Source: UBA8516 sp964434855 (GTDB taxonomy: Archaea; Thermoproteota; Nitrososphaeria; Nitrososphaerales; Nitrosopumilaceae). Taken from it: a stretch of 17,776 nt of DNA. Made by a program: the position numbers and the translations under genes. Shown here piece after piece: positions 1 through 4,012 of this stretch. The notes under the pieces were generated by a model. The model did not search any database, was not told where the DNA came from, and worked only from the letters and a program-made list of their open reading frames with translations. The stretch is taken from NCBI GenBank assembly GCA_964434855.1, contig CAYSWR010000026.1, positions 1 to 17,776 of the forward strand, given 5' to 3'. Position 1 is the first letter of the stretch. Every line of letters starts with the position of its first letter.

Positions 1-48
1 GCCAATGCAATGTCCAGCTTTTGAAAATCGCCTATGTTAACTTATGCC

Positions 49-54
49 TTTTTT
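49..54. repeat. Possible target-site duplication, left copy (T6)
   Basis: Six T residues abut the left inverted-repeat end. The same T6 abuts the right end at 2632-2637. Counting the repeat ends, the shared direct repeat is CCTTTTTTG (47-55 and 2630-2638). Low complexity makes chance occurrence quite possible. Confidence 0.3.
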
Positions 55-131
55 GGACTCTGGTAAATCTTAGGCTGTTTTCAAGAATTTCCTCTAGATG
101 TTAAGTTAGGCTGATCTTGTGTTAAGTTAGG
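55..131 (-). repeat. Repeat copy A: left terminal inverted repeat carrying an S6e gene tail
   Basis: Read on the minus strand this starts with two copies of CCTAACTTAACA (131-120 and 110-99, starts 21 bp apart), continues with a GAGGAAATTCTTGAAAAC segment, and ends with the same 20 bp that form the last codons and stop of rpS6e. On the plus strand, positions 56-73 would encode Asp-Ser-Gly-Lys-Ser-stop, exactly the S6e C-terminus, but the sequence upstream of 55 has no S6e similarity. It is therefore a gene-tail fragment and not a gene. Confidence 0.75.
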
Positions 132-222
132 CTCTCATCAAAAAATAAAAGATTAGACTTTCTCAGGTTCTGTCAAATCTGCTGTTGATCTTATTCGTGT
201 AAAAAATCGGTTGATGGGAAAA

Positions 223-477
223 TTAGCGTTTAATCTCCAATATTCCATCACATATAGGATAATTAGCACATCTTTGATCAATGAACATTTCTTGCATCTT
301 TTTTATGGTGGAAAGGTCAGTGGAAAACTTCCTCTCTTGTTCTTGATTTTTTAAACTGGTTTTGCCTTTTTTCATCTTGTTGTAGACTATACTGCCTTTG
401 AGATCTGTAAACCCAACATAGCGCATCACTTCATCTATTGCCAATATCTCATCTGACATTTTTTCAAAATCAACCAC
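223..477 (-). CDS. Hypothetical small protein, DUF6659-like N-terminal part, probably frameshifted
   Basis: About 84 residues from a GTG start. The ATG at 481-483 is possible, but the strong ribosome binding site AGGAGGT (484-490 on the minus strand) sits only about one base before that ATG and seven bases before the GTG at 475-477, so the GTG is better placed. The sequence (motifs such as DEILAID near the start and KKMQEMF near residue 64) reminds me of small thaumarchaeal proteins of the DUF6659 type. That assignment rests on recall and is uncertain. The protein ends abruptly at ICDGILEIKR. In the +1 frame, the reading continues open as DVLIILYVMEYW and onward for about 39 codons to a TAA at 153-155, which suggests a frameshift near 275 in a gene that once ran to 153. 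It lies inside the putative element, divergent from the next gene. Function unknown. Confidence 0.5.
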   Translation of the reverse strand: MVDFEKMSDEILAIDEVMRYVGFTDLKGSIVYNKMKKGKTSLKNQEQERKFSTDLSTIKKMQEMFIDQRCANYPICDGILEIKR

Positions 478-483
478 TAGCAT

Positions 484-490
484 ACCTCCT
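484..490 (-). promoter_or_regulatory. Strong Shine-Dalgarno site for the 223-477 gene
   Basis: Minus strand AGGAGGT. The spacing is one base to the ATG at 483 and seven bases to the GTG at 477, so it favours the GTG start. This is unusual in a window where most genes look leaderless. Confidence 0.5.
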
Positions 491-566
491 ACTTGTGTTC
501 AATAAAATTACTATGTAATATTGACATATTGCCTTAATTTTAATAACCAGCAAATATTTGCATTTT

Positions 567-827
567 ATGAGAGATGGTTTTATCATGACATCTGACAAAT
601 CTACTATAATGAATCACAAATCTACTATAATGAATCACAAATTTGCAGTAATTACCATAGTGCTACTACTGTTTGGTGTAACATTCGTCGTATTTGCAGA
701 ACAAATCTCCATAGGAAAAGTAACCGTTACAGATACAATAGAAATTAGCGATAAAGCAGTGATCGCCAAAAATACAAATATTACAGAAAATATTGAAGTT
801 ACCGATAAAGTAGAACTTCAACCCTAA
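567..827 (+). CDS. Small exported or membrane-anchored protein, function unknown
   Basis: An N-terminal hydrophobic segment (FAVITIVLLLFGVTFVVFA) forms a signal peptide or signal anchor. It is followed by a short polar tail of about 40 residues built from alternating V/I-T-D/E-x-I/V units (VTDTIEISDK, ITENIEVTDK), which looks like an extracellular beta-rich repeat. The start is uncertain. A TATA-like TTTTAATAA at 537-545 would place a leaderless start at the ATG at 567. ATGs also occur at 585, 609 and 630, and starting at 630 gives the most typical signal peptide (MNHKFAVITIV). The 21-bp tandem duplication at 597-638 lengthens the N-terminus to KSTIMNH-KSTIMNH. The stop codon lies within the first 12-mer of repeat copy B. 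A decayed relative follows at 954. No family recognised. Confidence 0.55.
   Translation: MRDGFIMTSDKSTIMNHKSTIMNHKFAVITIVLLLFGVTFVVFAEQISIGKVTVTDTIEISDKAVIAKNTNITENIEVTDKVELQP
597..638 (+). repeat. Perfect 21-bp tandem duplication (two units)
   Basis: The unit begins AAATCTACTATAATGAATCA and ends in C, and occurs twice back to back (597-617 and 618-638). Each unit has a TATA-like CTACTATAATG and an in-frame ATG, so the duplication copies either seven codons (KSTIMNH) or a promoter-plus-start segment. The perfect match suggests a recent event. Confidence 0.9.
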
Positions 828-880
828 CTTAACACAAAAACACTCTAACTTAACATCAGGAGAAAATTCCTGAAAACTCT
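823..880 (+). repeat. Repeat copy B: internal copy of the paired 12-mer repeat
   Basis: CCTAACTTAACA at 823-834 and TCTAACTTAACA at 844-855, again 21 bp apart, are followed by CAGGAGAAAATTCCTG (857-872), which can fold as a perfect 5-bp stem with a 6-base loop. It has the same orientation as copy C. Similarity fades after about 880, so the outer 20 bp shared by copies A and C (the S6e tail) are absent here. The first 12-mer contains the stop codon of the preceding gene. Confidence 0.8.
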
Positions 881-909
881 CGGAAATTGAAGTGTCGATG
901 ACAATCAAC

Positions 910-918
910 TTTATATAG
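910..918 (+). promoter_or_regulatory. TATA-like box before the degraded gene at 954
   Basis: TTTATATAG about 40 bases upstream of the ATG at 954-956. It resembles an archaeal BRE/TATA element. Only sequence appearance supports it. Confidence 0.35.
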
Positions 919-953
919 AATAATTTCCTTTTGACTTTAATTGGTTCAAATCA

Positions 954-1046
954 ATGGTAGCCACATTGAAATCAATAACTTTTCATATTTCACTAATCGT
1001 ATTTGCAGAACATTCATGAGATACAATAGAGAGTCAATTAAGCAAT
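954..1046 (+). pseudogene. Degraded paralogue of the small exported protein at 567
   Basis: Reading from the ATG at 954 gives MVATLKSITFHISLIVFAEHS and then a TGA stop at 1017-1019. In the same frame it continues DTIES. The block GTATTTGCAGAACA followed by GATACAATAGA is shared with the intact gene upstream, but the gap between the two parts is 7 bases here against 28 in the intact gene. That is a 21-base (seven-codon) deletion, and the remaining bases create a stop. The matching order VFAE...DTIE in the same frame supports common descent. The 3' limit is approximate. It is too short to be certain. Confidence 0.45.
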
Positions 1047-1107
1047 GTGTCTAATAACAGAATCCGAGTGTTATTTTTATTACAGATTCACGCATATAAT
1101 ATTAGGT

Positions 1108-1185
1108 ATGAAAATTAAAGATGGAGTTGGAAGCAACATTAATAACTTGACCTTGAAAATTGTCCAACAGAGGCAAGAGGATTAA
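1108..1185 (+). CDS. Possible 25-residue upstream ORF
   Basis: An ATG at 1108 opens a short reading frame (MKIKDGVGSN...) whose TAA at 1183-1185 directly abuts the ATG of the next gene, which would allow translational coupling. A TATA-like GCATATAATATT at 1092-1103 would place transcription start near 1123, downstream of this ATG, which argues against translation. A weaker T/A-rich box near 1070-1082 would allow it. No similarity to any known protein recognised. Confidence 0.2.
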   Translation: MKIKDGVGSNINNLTLKIVQQRQED

Positions 1186-1413
1186 ATGGCTATAACTAAT
1201 GATTCTTTAAAGAAAAAAACTGCTATCAATACAGTAGTGTATGGAATTGCTAGTGTAATTGCTGGTGGAATAGGAATTACGTTATTAGTAACTAACAATG
1301 CGCCAATACTTGGAATCGGATTAATATTGTTTGGAATTGCAGGATTTGGTTGGTCTTGCGCTGCACGAGACTGGTTTTTTAAATCCAAAACAAAATCTAA
1401 AATTCCACAATAA
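1186..1413 (+). CDS. Small membrane protein with two predicted transmembrane segments
   Basis: 75 residues. A lysine-rich N-terminus (LKKKTA) is followed by two hydrophobic segments, roughly residues 15-36 (VVYGIASVIAGGIGITLLV) and 41-58 (ILGIGLILFGIAGFGWS), then a basic tail ending KSKTKSKIPQ. A GAGG five bases before the ATG is a plausible ribosome binding site. The stop TAA (1411-1413) is in the same frame as the following DUF2085-like gene, and only five codons lie between this stop and that gene's proposed TTG start. The two could be one disrupted protein or a co-translated pair. Function unknown. Confidence 0.55.
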   Translation: MAITNDSLKKKTAINTVVYGIASVIAGGIGITLLVTNNAPILGIGLILFGIAGFGWSCAARDWFFKSKTKSKIPQ

Positions 1414-1428
1414 CTTCAAATCCCACTT

Positions 1429-2037
1429 TTGAATCAACGTACTCCAACTAATTCTGAAAGTTTTGTAAGATTCATTATTGCAATGATTCTCTTCGGTGGA
1501 ATTCTAGTTGTTATTGCAATTGGAACATACGAGGCAATACATGCTCAATTTACAAATGAATATCTTAAGTTGGGCGCAATTATTGTTGCATTACTTGCAG
1601 ATGCTATTGGTATACATGTTATAGTACATGCAGTACAAAATAGAATAGAAGTTGGAGAAAGATTCATTATAAGTAATTCATTTGGTTTTCATTCGTGTAA
1701 TGCTGATCCTACACATTGTTTCGTAATGAATGGAAATCCAATGCCAATCTGTGCACGACACTTGGGATTGTATGGAACTTTAGCAATCTTGGGGATCAGC
1801 ACATTGTTACTACCATCTTTTTGGATTACTTGTACAAAATTTTTACCTTGGAACGTTTCTCTTGCAATATTTTTTGTATTGCTAATTATTGTTATAGTAG
1901 AAGGTGGATTGGGAAAGGCTGGCAATATTAAACAAACCAATTCATTACGATGTGTCGGTGGAATACTAAGTGCGTTAGGTTGGTTATTCTTTGCGTTCTT
2001 TTCCCTTGCCATTTCTGGACTAGAATTGGGTGTTTAA
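1429..2037 (+). CDS. DUF2085-like multi-pass membrane protein
   Basis: 202 residues with about five hydrophobic segments (near residues 13-35, 45-67, 113-135, 143-162 and 175-198). Between segments two and three lies HSCNADPTHCFVMNG followed by PMPICARHLGLYG. This fits the DUF2085 pattern of a Cys/His pair followed by P-x-C-A-R-C-x-G-x-Y, except that the second Cys of CARC is His here. The role of the family is not established; the conserved Cys and His could bind metal. The start is TTG and no good ribosome binding site is visible. The gene is in the same frame as the 75-residue gene upstream. It ends immediately next to the convergent Cys-rich gene. Confidence 0.65.
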   Translation: MNQRTPTNSESFVRFIIAMILFGGILVVIAIGTYEAIHAQFTNEYLKLGAIIVALLADAIGIHVIVHAVQNRIEVGERFIISNSFGFHSCNADPTHCFVMNGNPMPICARHLGLYGTLAILGISTLLLPSFWITCTKFLPWNVSLAIFFVLLIIVIVEGGLGKAGNIKQTNSLRCVGGILSALGWLFFAFFSLAISGLELGV

Positions 2038-2190
2038 TTAAGGACAGTCATTTTTAGAAGAATAATCTGGCGTAAATTTCTCACATTCACATACATCTGT
2101 AGTACACTTGTCCGCCCCACCACAAGTTTTTGGATCAGGATGTTTCATCGCACAATGTTTACAACTTTTGTTCATACAGTGATATCCCAT
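2038..2190 (-). CDS. Small cysteine-rich protein, possible metal binder
   Basis: 50 residues (MGYHCMNKSCKHCAMKHP..., ending YSSKNDCP) with eight cysteines and two histidines near the first three cysteines. The arrangement is C-x4-C-x2-C, then further Cys at 23, 29, 34, 36 and 49. That is dense enough for one or two zinc or iron-sulphur sites. A TATA-like TTTTATAG (2212-2219, minus strand) lies about 25 bases before the ATG, which suits a leaderless mRNA and supports a real gene. Its stop codon directly abuts that of the convergent membrane protein gene. No family recognised. Confidence 0.6.
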   Translation of the reverse strand: MGYHCMNKSCKHCAMKHPDPKTCGGADKCTTDVCECEKFTPDYSSKNDCP

Positions 2191-2211
2191 ATTTTGCCAG
2201 ATCTAGTTTAA

Positions 2212-2219
2212 CTATAAAA
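2212..2219 (-). promoter_or_regulatory. TATA-like box for the Cys-rich gene
   Basis: Minus strand TTTTATAG centred about 25 bases upstream of the ATG at 2190, the spacing expected for an archaeal leaderless transcript. Confidence 0.45.
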
Positions 2220-2288
2220 CATTGTTGATCTGTAACTCAGTGAATTTTATGGAAATTTGATTAAACAATGTTGAATAGTGTAATAATA

Positions 2289-2296
2289 GTTAAAAG
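2289..2296 (+). promoter_or_regulatory. TATA-like box for the 2318 gene
   Basis: GTTAAAAG centred about 26 bases before the ATG at 2318. Confidence 0.45.
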
Positions 2297-2317
2297 TTTG
2301 AAACCACATATATCATC

Positions 2318-2548
2318 ATGCATCCACAAGAAATGACAAAAATTGTAAATGAAGAGTTAGAACACATTCCAACTGAATATGATAATGAACCACAAAAGAT
2401 TCTCAGAATGCTCTACAATATGGTAAGAAGACGATTTCTTAGTATTGGTGCAGAAAAAGAAGAGGCTCTTTTGCATTGTGTTGAAACCATAAAAAAAGAC
2501 TATCCATCTTGGATACCTAGATATGATCCAACATTTTTTAAGATCTAA
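2318..2548 (+). CDS. Hypothetical protein, 76 residues
   Basis: Soluble, probably helical, acidic N-terminal half (MHPQEMTKIVNEELEHIP) followed by a basic patch (YNMVRRRFL) and a C-terminus PSWIPRYDPTFFKI. There is no transmembrane segment and only one Cys. A TATA-like box at 2289-2296 fits a leaderless start at 2318. It is the last gene inside the putative element, and the right inverted repeat begins seven bases after its stop. I do not recognise a family and propose no function. Confidence 0.6.
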   Translation: MHPQEMTKIVNEELEHIPTEYDNEPQKILRMLYNMVRRRFLSIGAEKEEALLHCVETIKKDYPSWIPRYDPTFFKI

Positions 2549-2554
2549 ACATAA

Positions 2555-2631
2555 CCTAACTTAACACCAAGTCCACCTAAATTAACATCAGGAGGAAATT
2601 CTTGAAACTCACCTAAGATTTACCAGAGTCC
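2555..2631 (+). repeat. Repeat copy C: right terminal inverted repeat, overlapping the end of rpS6e
   Basis: CCTAACTTAACA (2555-2566) and CCTAAATTAACA (2576-2587), 21 bp apart, then CAGGAGGAAATTCTTG (2589-2604, imperfect hairpin with one G-T pair), then the 20 bp that on the minus strand encode the last S6e residues and stop. It aligns without gaps to copy A in inverted orientation. Confidence 0.8.
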
Positions 2632-3032
2632 TTTTTTGACTTTTCAGTTGGTTTTTCTTCAGGAGCTGCTTTTGCAGCTTCATCAATTTTCAGTTCACCA
2701 TCTAGTACACAATTTATCTGATAGATCTCTTCTGTGATTATATTTCCACGAATGAGTTTTCTAAAGCGTTGTCCTTTTTCTGCATCTTGTAGGCCAACTC
2801 CTTTTGAAAGCAGAACGTATTTTCGTGCCCCGCCATGTATGTCAGCTCTCAGCGGAACACCAGACTTGTCACTTCCACCTGTTATTCGCATCTTTCCTGG
2901 TTGTCCAACTATAGCTGCATCGACTTCAGTCCCTATTTGGAGACCTAACAGTGGGTTTGCATCCTTTTCTTTTAGTTCTCTTGTTATTGACTTACCTTTT
3001 TTGTCAGATATTGTAATCTTGAATATGGCCAA
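2613..3032 (-). CDS. rps6e: 30S ribosomal protein S6e
   Basis: 139 residues, a component of the small ribosomal subunit in archaea and eukaryotes. The S6e signature is clear: a start of the MAIFKITISDKKGKS type, then PLLGLQIGTEVDA, the highly conserved GKMRITGGSDKSGVPLR and RKYVLLSKGVG regions, and RFRKLIRGNIITEEIYQIN. The C-terminus is a low-complexity Lys/Glu/Ala tail. The start is TTG; the nearby ATG at 3034-3036 is out of frame. A TATA-like ATTAATTAAT lies about 27 bases upstream, so the mRNA may be leaderless. The last five codons and stop (2613-2630) lie within the right inverted repeat of the putative element. Without it the protein would end ...SKKA at residue 135. Confidence 0.95.
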   Translation of the reverse strand: MAIFKITISDKKGKSITRELKEKDANPLLGLQIGTEVDAAIVGQPGKMRITGGSDKSGVPLRADIHGGARKYVLLSKGVGLQDAEKGQRFRKLIRGNIITEEIYQINCVLDGELKIDEAAKAAPEEKPTEKSKKDSGKS

Positions 3033-3044
3033 GCATTTTGAAAA

Positions 3045-3066
3045 AGTCTTAAGACTATTAATTAAT
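3045..3066 (-). promoter_or_regulatory. S6e promoter region with a 12-bp palindrome
   Basis: The perfect palindrome AGTCTTAAGACT (3045-3056) lies between the TATA-like ATTAATTAAT (3056-3066, minus strand) and the S6e start at 3032. A palindrome just downstream of TATA could be a repressor site, but this is inferred from position alone. Confidence 0.35.
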
Positions 3067-3082
3067 CTTTGTACCTAAATCC

Positions 3083-3090
3083 TTTAAAAT
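3083..3090 (+). promoter_or_regulatory. TATA-like box for the 3112 zinc-ribbon gene
   Basis: TTTAAAAT centred about 26 bases before the ATG at 3112, as expected for a leaderless mRNA. Confidence 0.5.
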
Positions 3091-3111
3091 AATTACCTGC
3101 AAAATAAAATC

Positions 3112-3231
3112 ATGGAAGAGATCAAGTGTCCCAAATGCGAAAGGCCGATGGTCTCGATGCAAGCATGCCACATGATTTGTATAAACTGTGGTTCACATCT
3201 TGATTGTTCAGATAAAGGAAGTTTTTGGTAA
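3112..3231 (+). CDS. Tiny zinc-ribbon protein
   Basis: 39 residues, MEEIKCPKCERPMVSMQACH... ending CSDKGSFW. The cysteines form two knuckles, C-P-K-C (6 and 9) and C-I-N-C (23 and 26), with additional Cys at 19 and 32, which is typical of a minimal zinc ribbon. A TATA-like box at 3083-3090 has leaderless spacing to the ATG. It is divergent from rpS6e and converges on another small zinc-ribbon gene, with one base between the two stop codons. A nucleic-acid or protein-binding role would be a guess. Confidence 0.65.
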   Translation: MEEIKCPKCERPMVSMQACHMICINCGSHLDCSDKGSFW

Positions 3232-3232
3232 T

Positions 3233-3406
3233 TTAAAATCCGGATCTGTCAGGATTGAAATTTGCTACTAACTCACCAACTTTCTCTTTCATGATTTCCA
3301 GATAATCATCATATTTTGCTTCAAATCCACAATAAGCACACTTTACAATTGTTATGTCGTCATCAAGTGTTGCAATTTTTTCACATTGTGGACATTTTGC
3401 ATCCAT
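3233..3406 (-). CDS. Small zinc-ribbon protein, 57 residues
   Basis: MDAKCPQCEKIATLDDDITIVKC followed by AYCGFEAKYDDYLEIMKEKVGE. The pairs C-P-Q-C (5 and 8) and C-A-Y-C (23 and 26) form a canonical zinc ribbon of the transcription-factor or rubredoxin-like knuckle type, followed by a charged helix and a short tail ending DRSGF. Its stop is one base from that of the convergent 39-residue zinc-ribbon gene. Partner and role unknown. Confidence 0.65.
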   Translation of the reverse strand: MDAKCPQCEKIATLDDDITIVKCAYCGFEAKYDDYLEIMKEKVGELVANFNPDRSGF

Positions 3407-3428
3407 GTATTCTTTTTAGTAATTAGAC

Positions 3429-3436
3429 TATATATT
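3429..3436 (+). promoter_or_regulatory. TATA box of tRNA-Gly
   Basis: TATATATT centred about 26 bases before the mature 5' end of the tRNA. Confidence 0.6.
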
Positions 3437-3458
3437 GTTAGATCCAAAGTTGGATTGA

Positions 3459-3532
3459 GCGGAGTTAGTCCAGCCCGGCACGACGTCAGCTTCCCAAGCT
3501 GAAGGCCGCGGGTTCAAATCCCGCACTCCGCA
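3459..3532 (+). tRNA. tRNA-Gly (anticodon CCC)
   Basis: The 74-nt cloverleaf has acceptor stem GCGGAGT/ACTCCGC (3459-3465 with 3525-3531) and discriminator A at 3532. The anticodon arm is TCAGC-TTCCCAA-GCTGA, giving anticodon CCC for the codon GGG. The T arm is GCGGG-TTCAAAT-CCCGC and the variable loop is 5 nt. No intron is visible and CCA is not encoded. A TATA box lies 26 bases upstream. The 3' end is one base from the stop codon of the convergent HIT gene. Its partner synthetase gene, glyS, is at 11694 in the same window. Confidence 0.93.
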
Positions 3533-3533
3533 T

Positions 3534-3968
3534 TTAATTGTCATGAATTAAGCTTTGATTTTTATCACGGAGTTTTTCTGCAATTTGATCAAGTTCATCA
3601 TTTGTGAAATGTGGTCTTTTTCTAAACATGCTATGAACTGCTCCAGCACCATCATCAATAATCCGTGGTATAATATGCACATGTACATGCGGTACTTCTT
3701 GTCCACTTTCTTTTCCGTTATGAATAGCTATGAGAGAAGGGGAGAACAATCGTTCTATCTTGTTTGTAAGAACTCTCACTGATTCAAATAAATCTACATT
3801 ATCATCTTTACTCATTTCTTGAATCTTTGTGTAATGATTTTTTGGAATGACTAGAGTATGACCTTTTGTTAAAGGAGATGCGTCCAAAAATGCTAGCGAT
3901 TTTTTTGTCTCCATTATTTTTCGTGCAGGAATCTTTCCTTTTATTATATTACAAAAAATGCAATCCAT
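3534..3968 (-). CDS. HIT-family (histidine triad) nucleotide hydrolase or transferase
   Basis: 144 residues, full length for an HIT/HINT protein. The zinc-binding CIFC (Cys3, Cys6) and His45 are present. The histidine triad is PHVHVHIIPR with His94, His96 and His98; the middle His of the HxHxH motif is the usual nucleophile acting on phosphoramidates, adenylates or dinucleoside polyphosphates. Conserved core segments include LAFLDASPLTKGHTLVIPKNHY. The TATA-like TTTTACAA at about 3991-3997 on the minus strand has leaderless spacing to the ATG. The exact substrate cannot be told from sequence. It is cytoplasmic, with no signal peptide. Confidence 0.9.
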   Translation of the reverse strand: MDCIFCNIIKGKIPARKIMETKKSLAFLDASPLTKGHTLVIPKNHYTKIQEMSKDDNVDLFESVRVLTNKIERLFSPSLIAIHNGKESGQEVPHVHVHIIPRIIDDGAGAVHSMFRKRPHFTNDELDQIAEKLRDKNQSLIHDN

Positions 3969-4012
3969 GAATAATCATTCGCTAAAGTATTGTAAAACCT
4001 TTCTATAGAAAA

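Larger units (their letters stand above)
55..2631. mobile_element. Putative inverted-repeat-bounded element inserted in the 3' end of rpS6e
   Basis: Seen: the two ends are inverted copies of each other over 77 bp without gaps (55-131 against 2555-2631), about 65 of 77 positions identical, with the outermost 20 bp perfect (GGACTCTGGTAAATCTTAGG and its complement). A run of six T lies directly outside both ends (49-54 and 2632-2637), which could be a target-site duplication, although a homopolymer is weak evidence. The right end lies within rpS6e. If the element and one T6 are removed, the S6e frame reads on as ...Ser-Lys-Lys-Ala-stop, so an intact gene is restored. The interior holds only small or broken genes and no recognisable transposase or integrase. 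Inference: a non-autonomous, cargo-carrying transposon-like element. Alternative: an inverted duplication of the S6e tail by another route. Confidence 0.45.

Noticed and set aside
31..48. A further relative of the 12-mer, CCTATGTTAACTTATGCC, just outside the left end
   Set aside because: Only about 9 of 12 positions match, and it lies outside the inverted repeat. The GTTAAC core is self-complementary, so similarity in either orientation is easily chance.
99..131. CRISPR-like repeat array from the recurring 12-mers
   Set aside because: Only two units per locus with 9-bp spacers; no cas genes.
666..908. 80-residue open frame on the minus strand opposite the small exported protein
   Set aside because: It runs antisense to a gene with a clear signal-anchor and crosses repeat copy B; its Cys/Phe-rich composition is typical of an antisense shadow.
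1689..2012. 107-residue open frame on the minus strand
   Set aside because: It is fully opposite the DUF2085-like gene, whose conserved Cys/His motif marks the true frame.
55..2631. Integrase-type island with att sites
   Set aside because: The end repeats are inverted, not direct, no integrase is present, and the nearby tRNA gene at 3459 is not at a boundary. A transposon-like model fits better.
2734..3078. 114-residue open frame on the plus strand
   Set aside because: Antisense to rpS6e, which is unambiguous.
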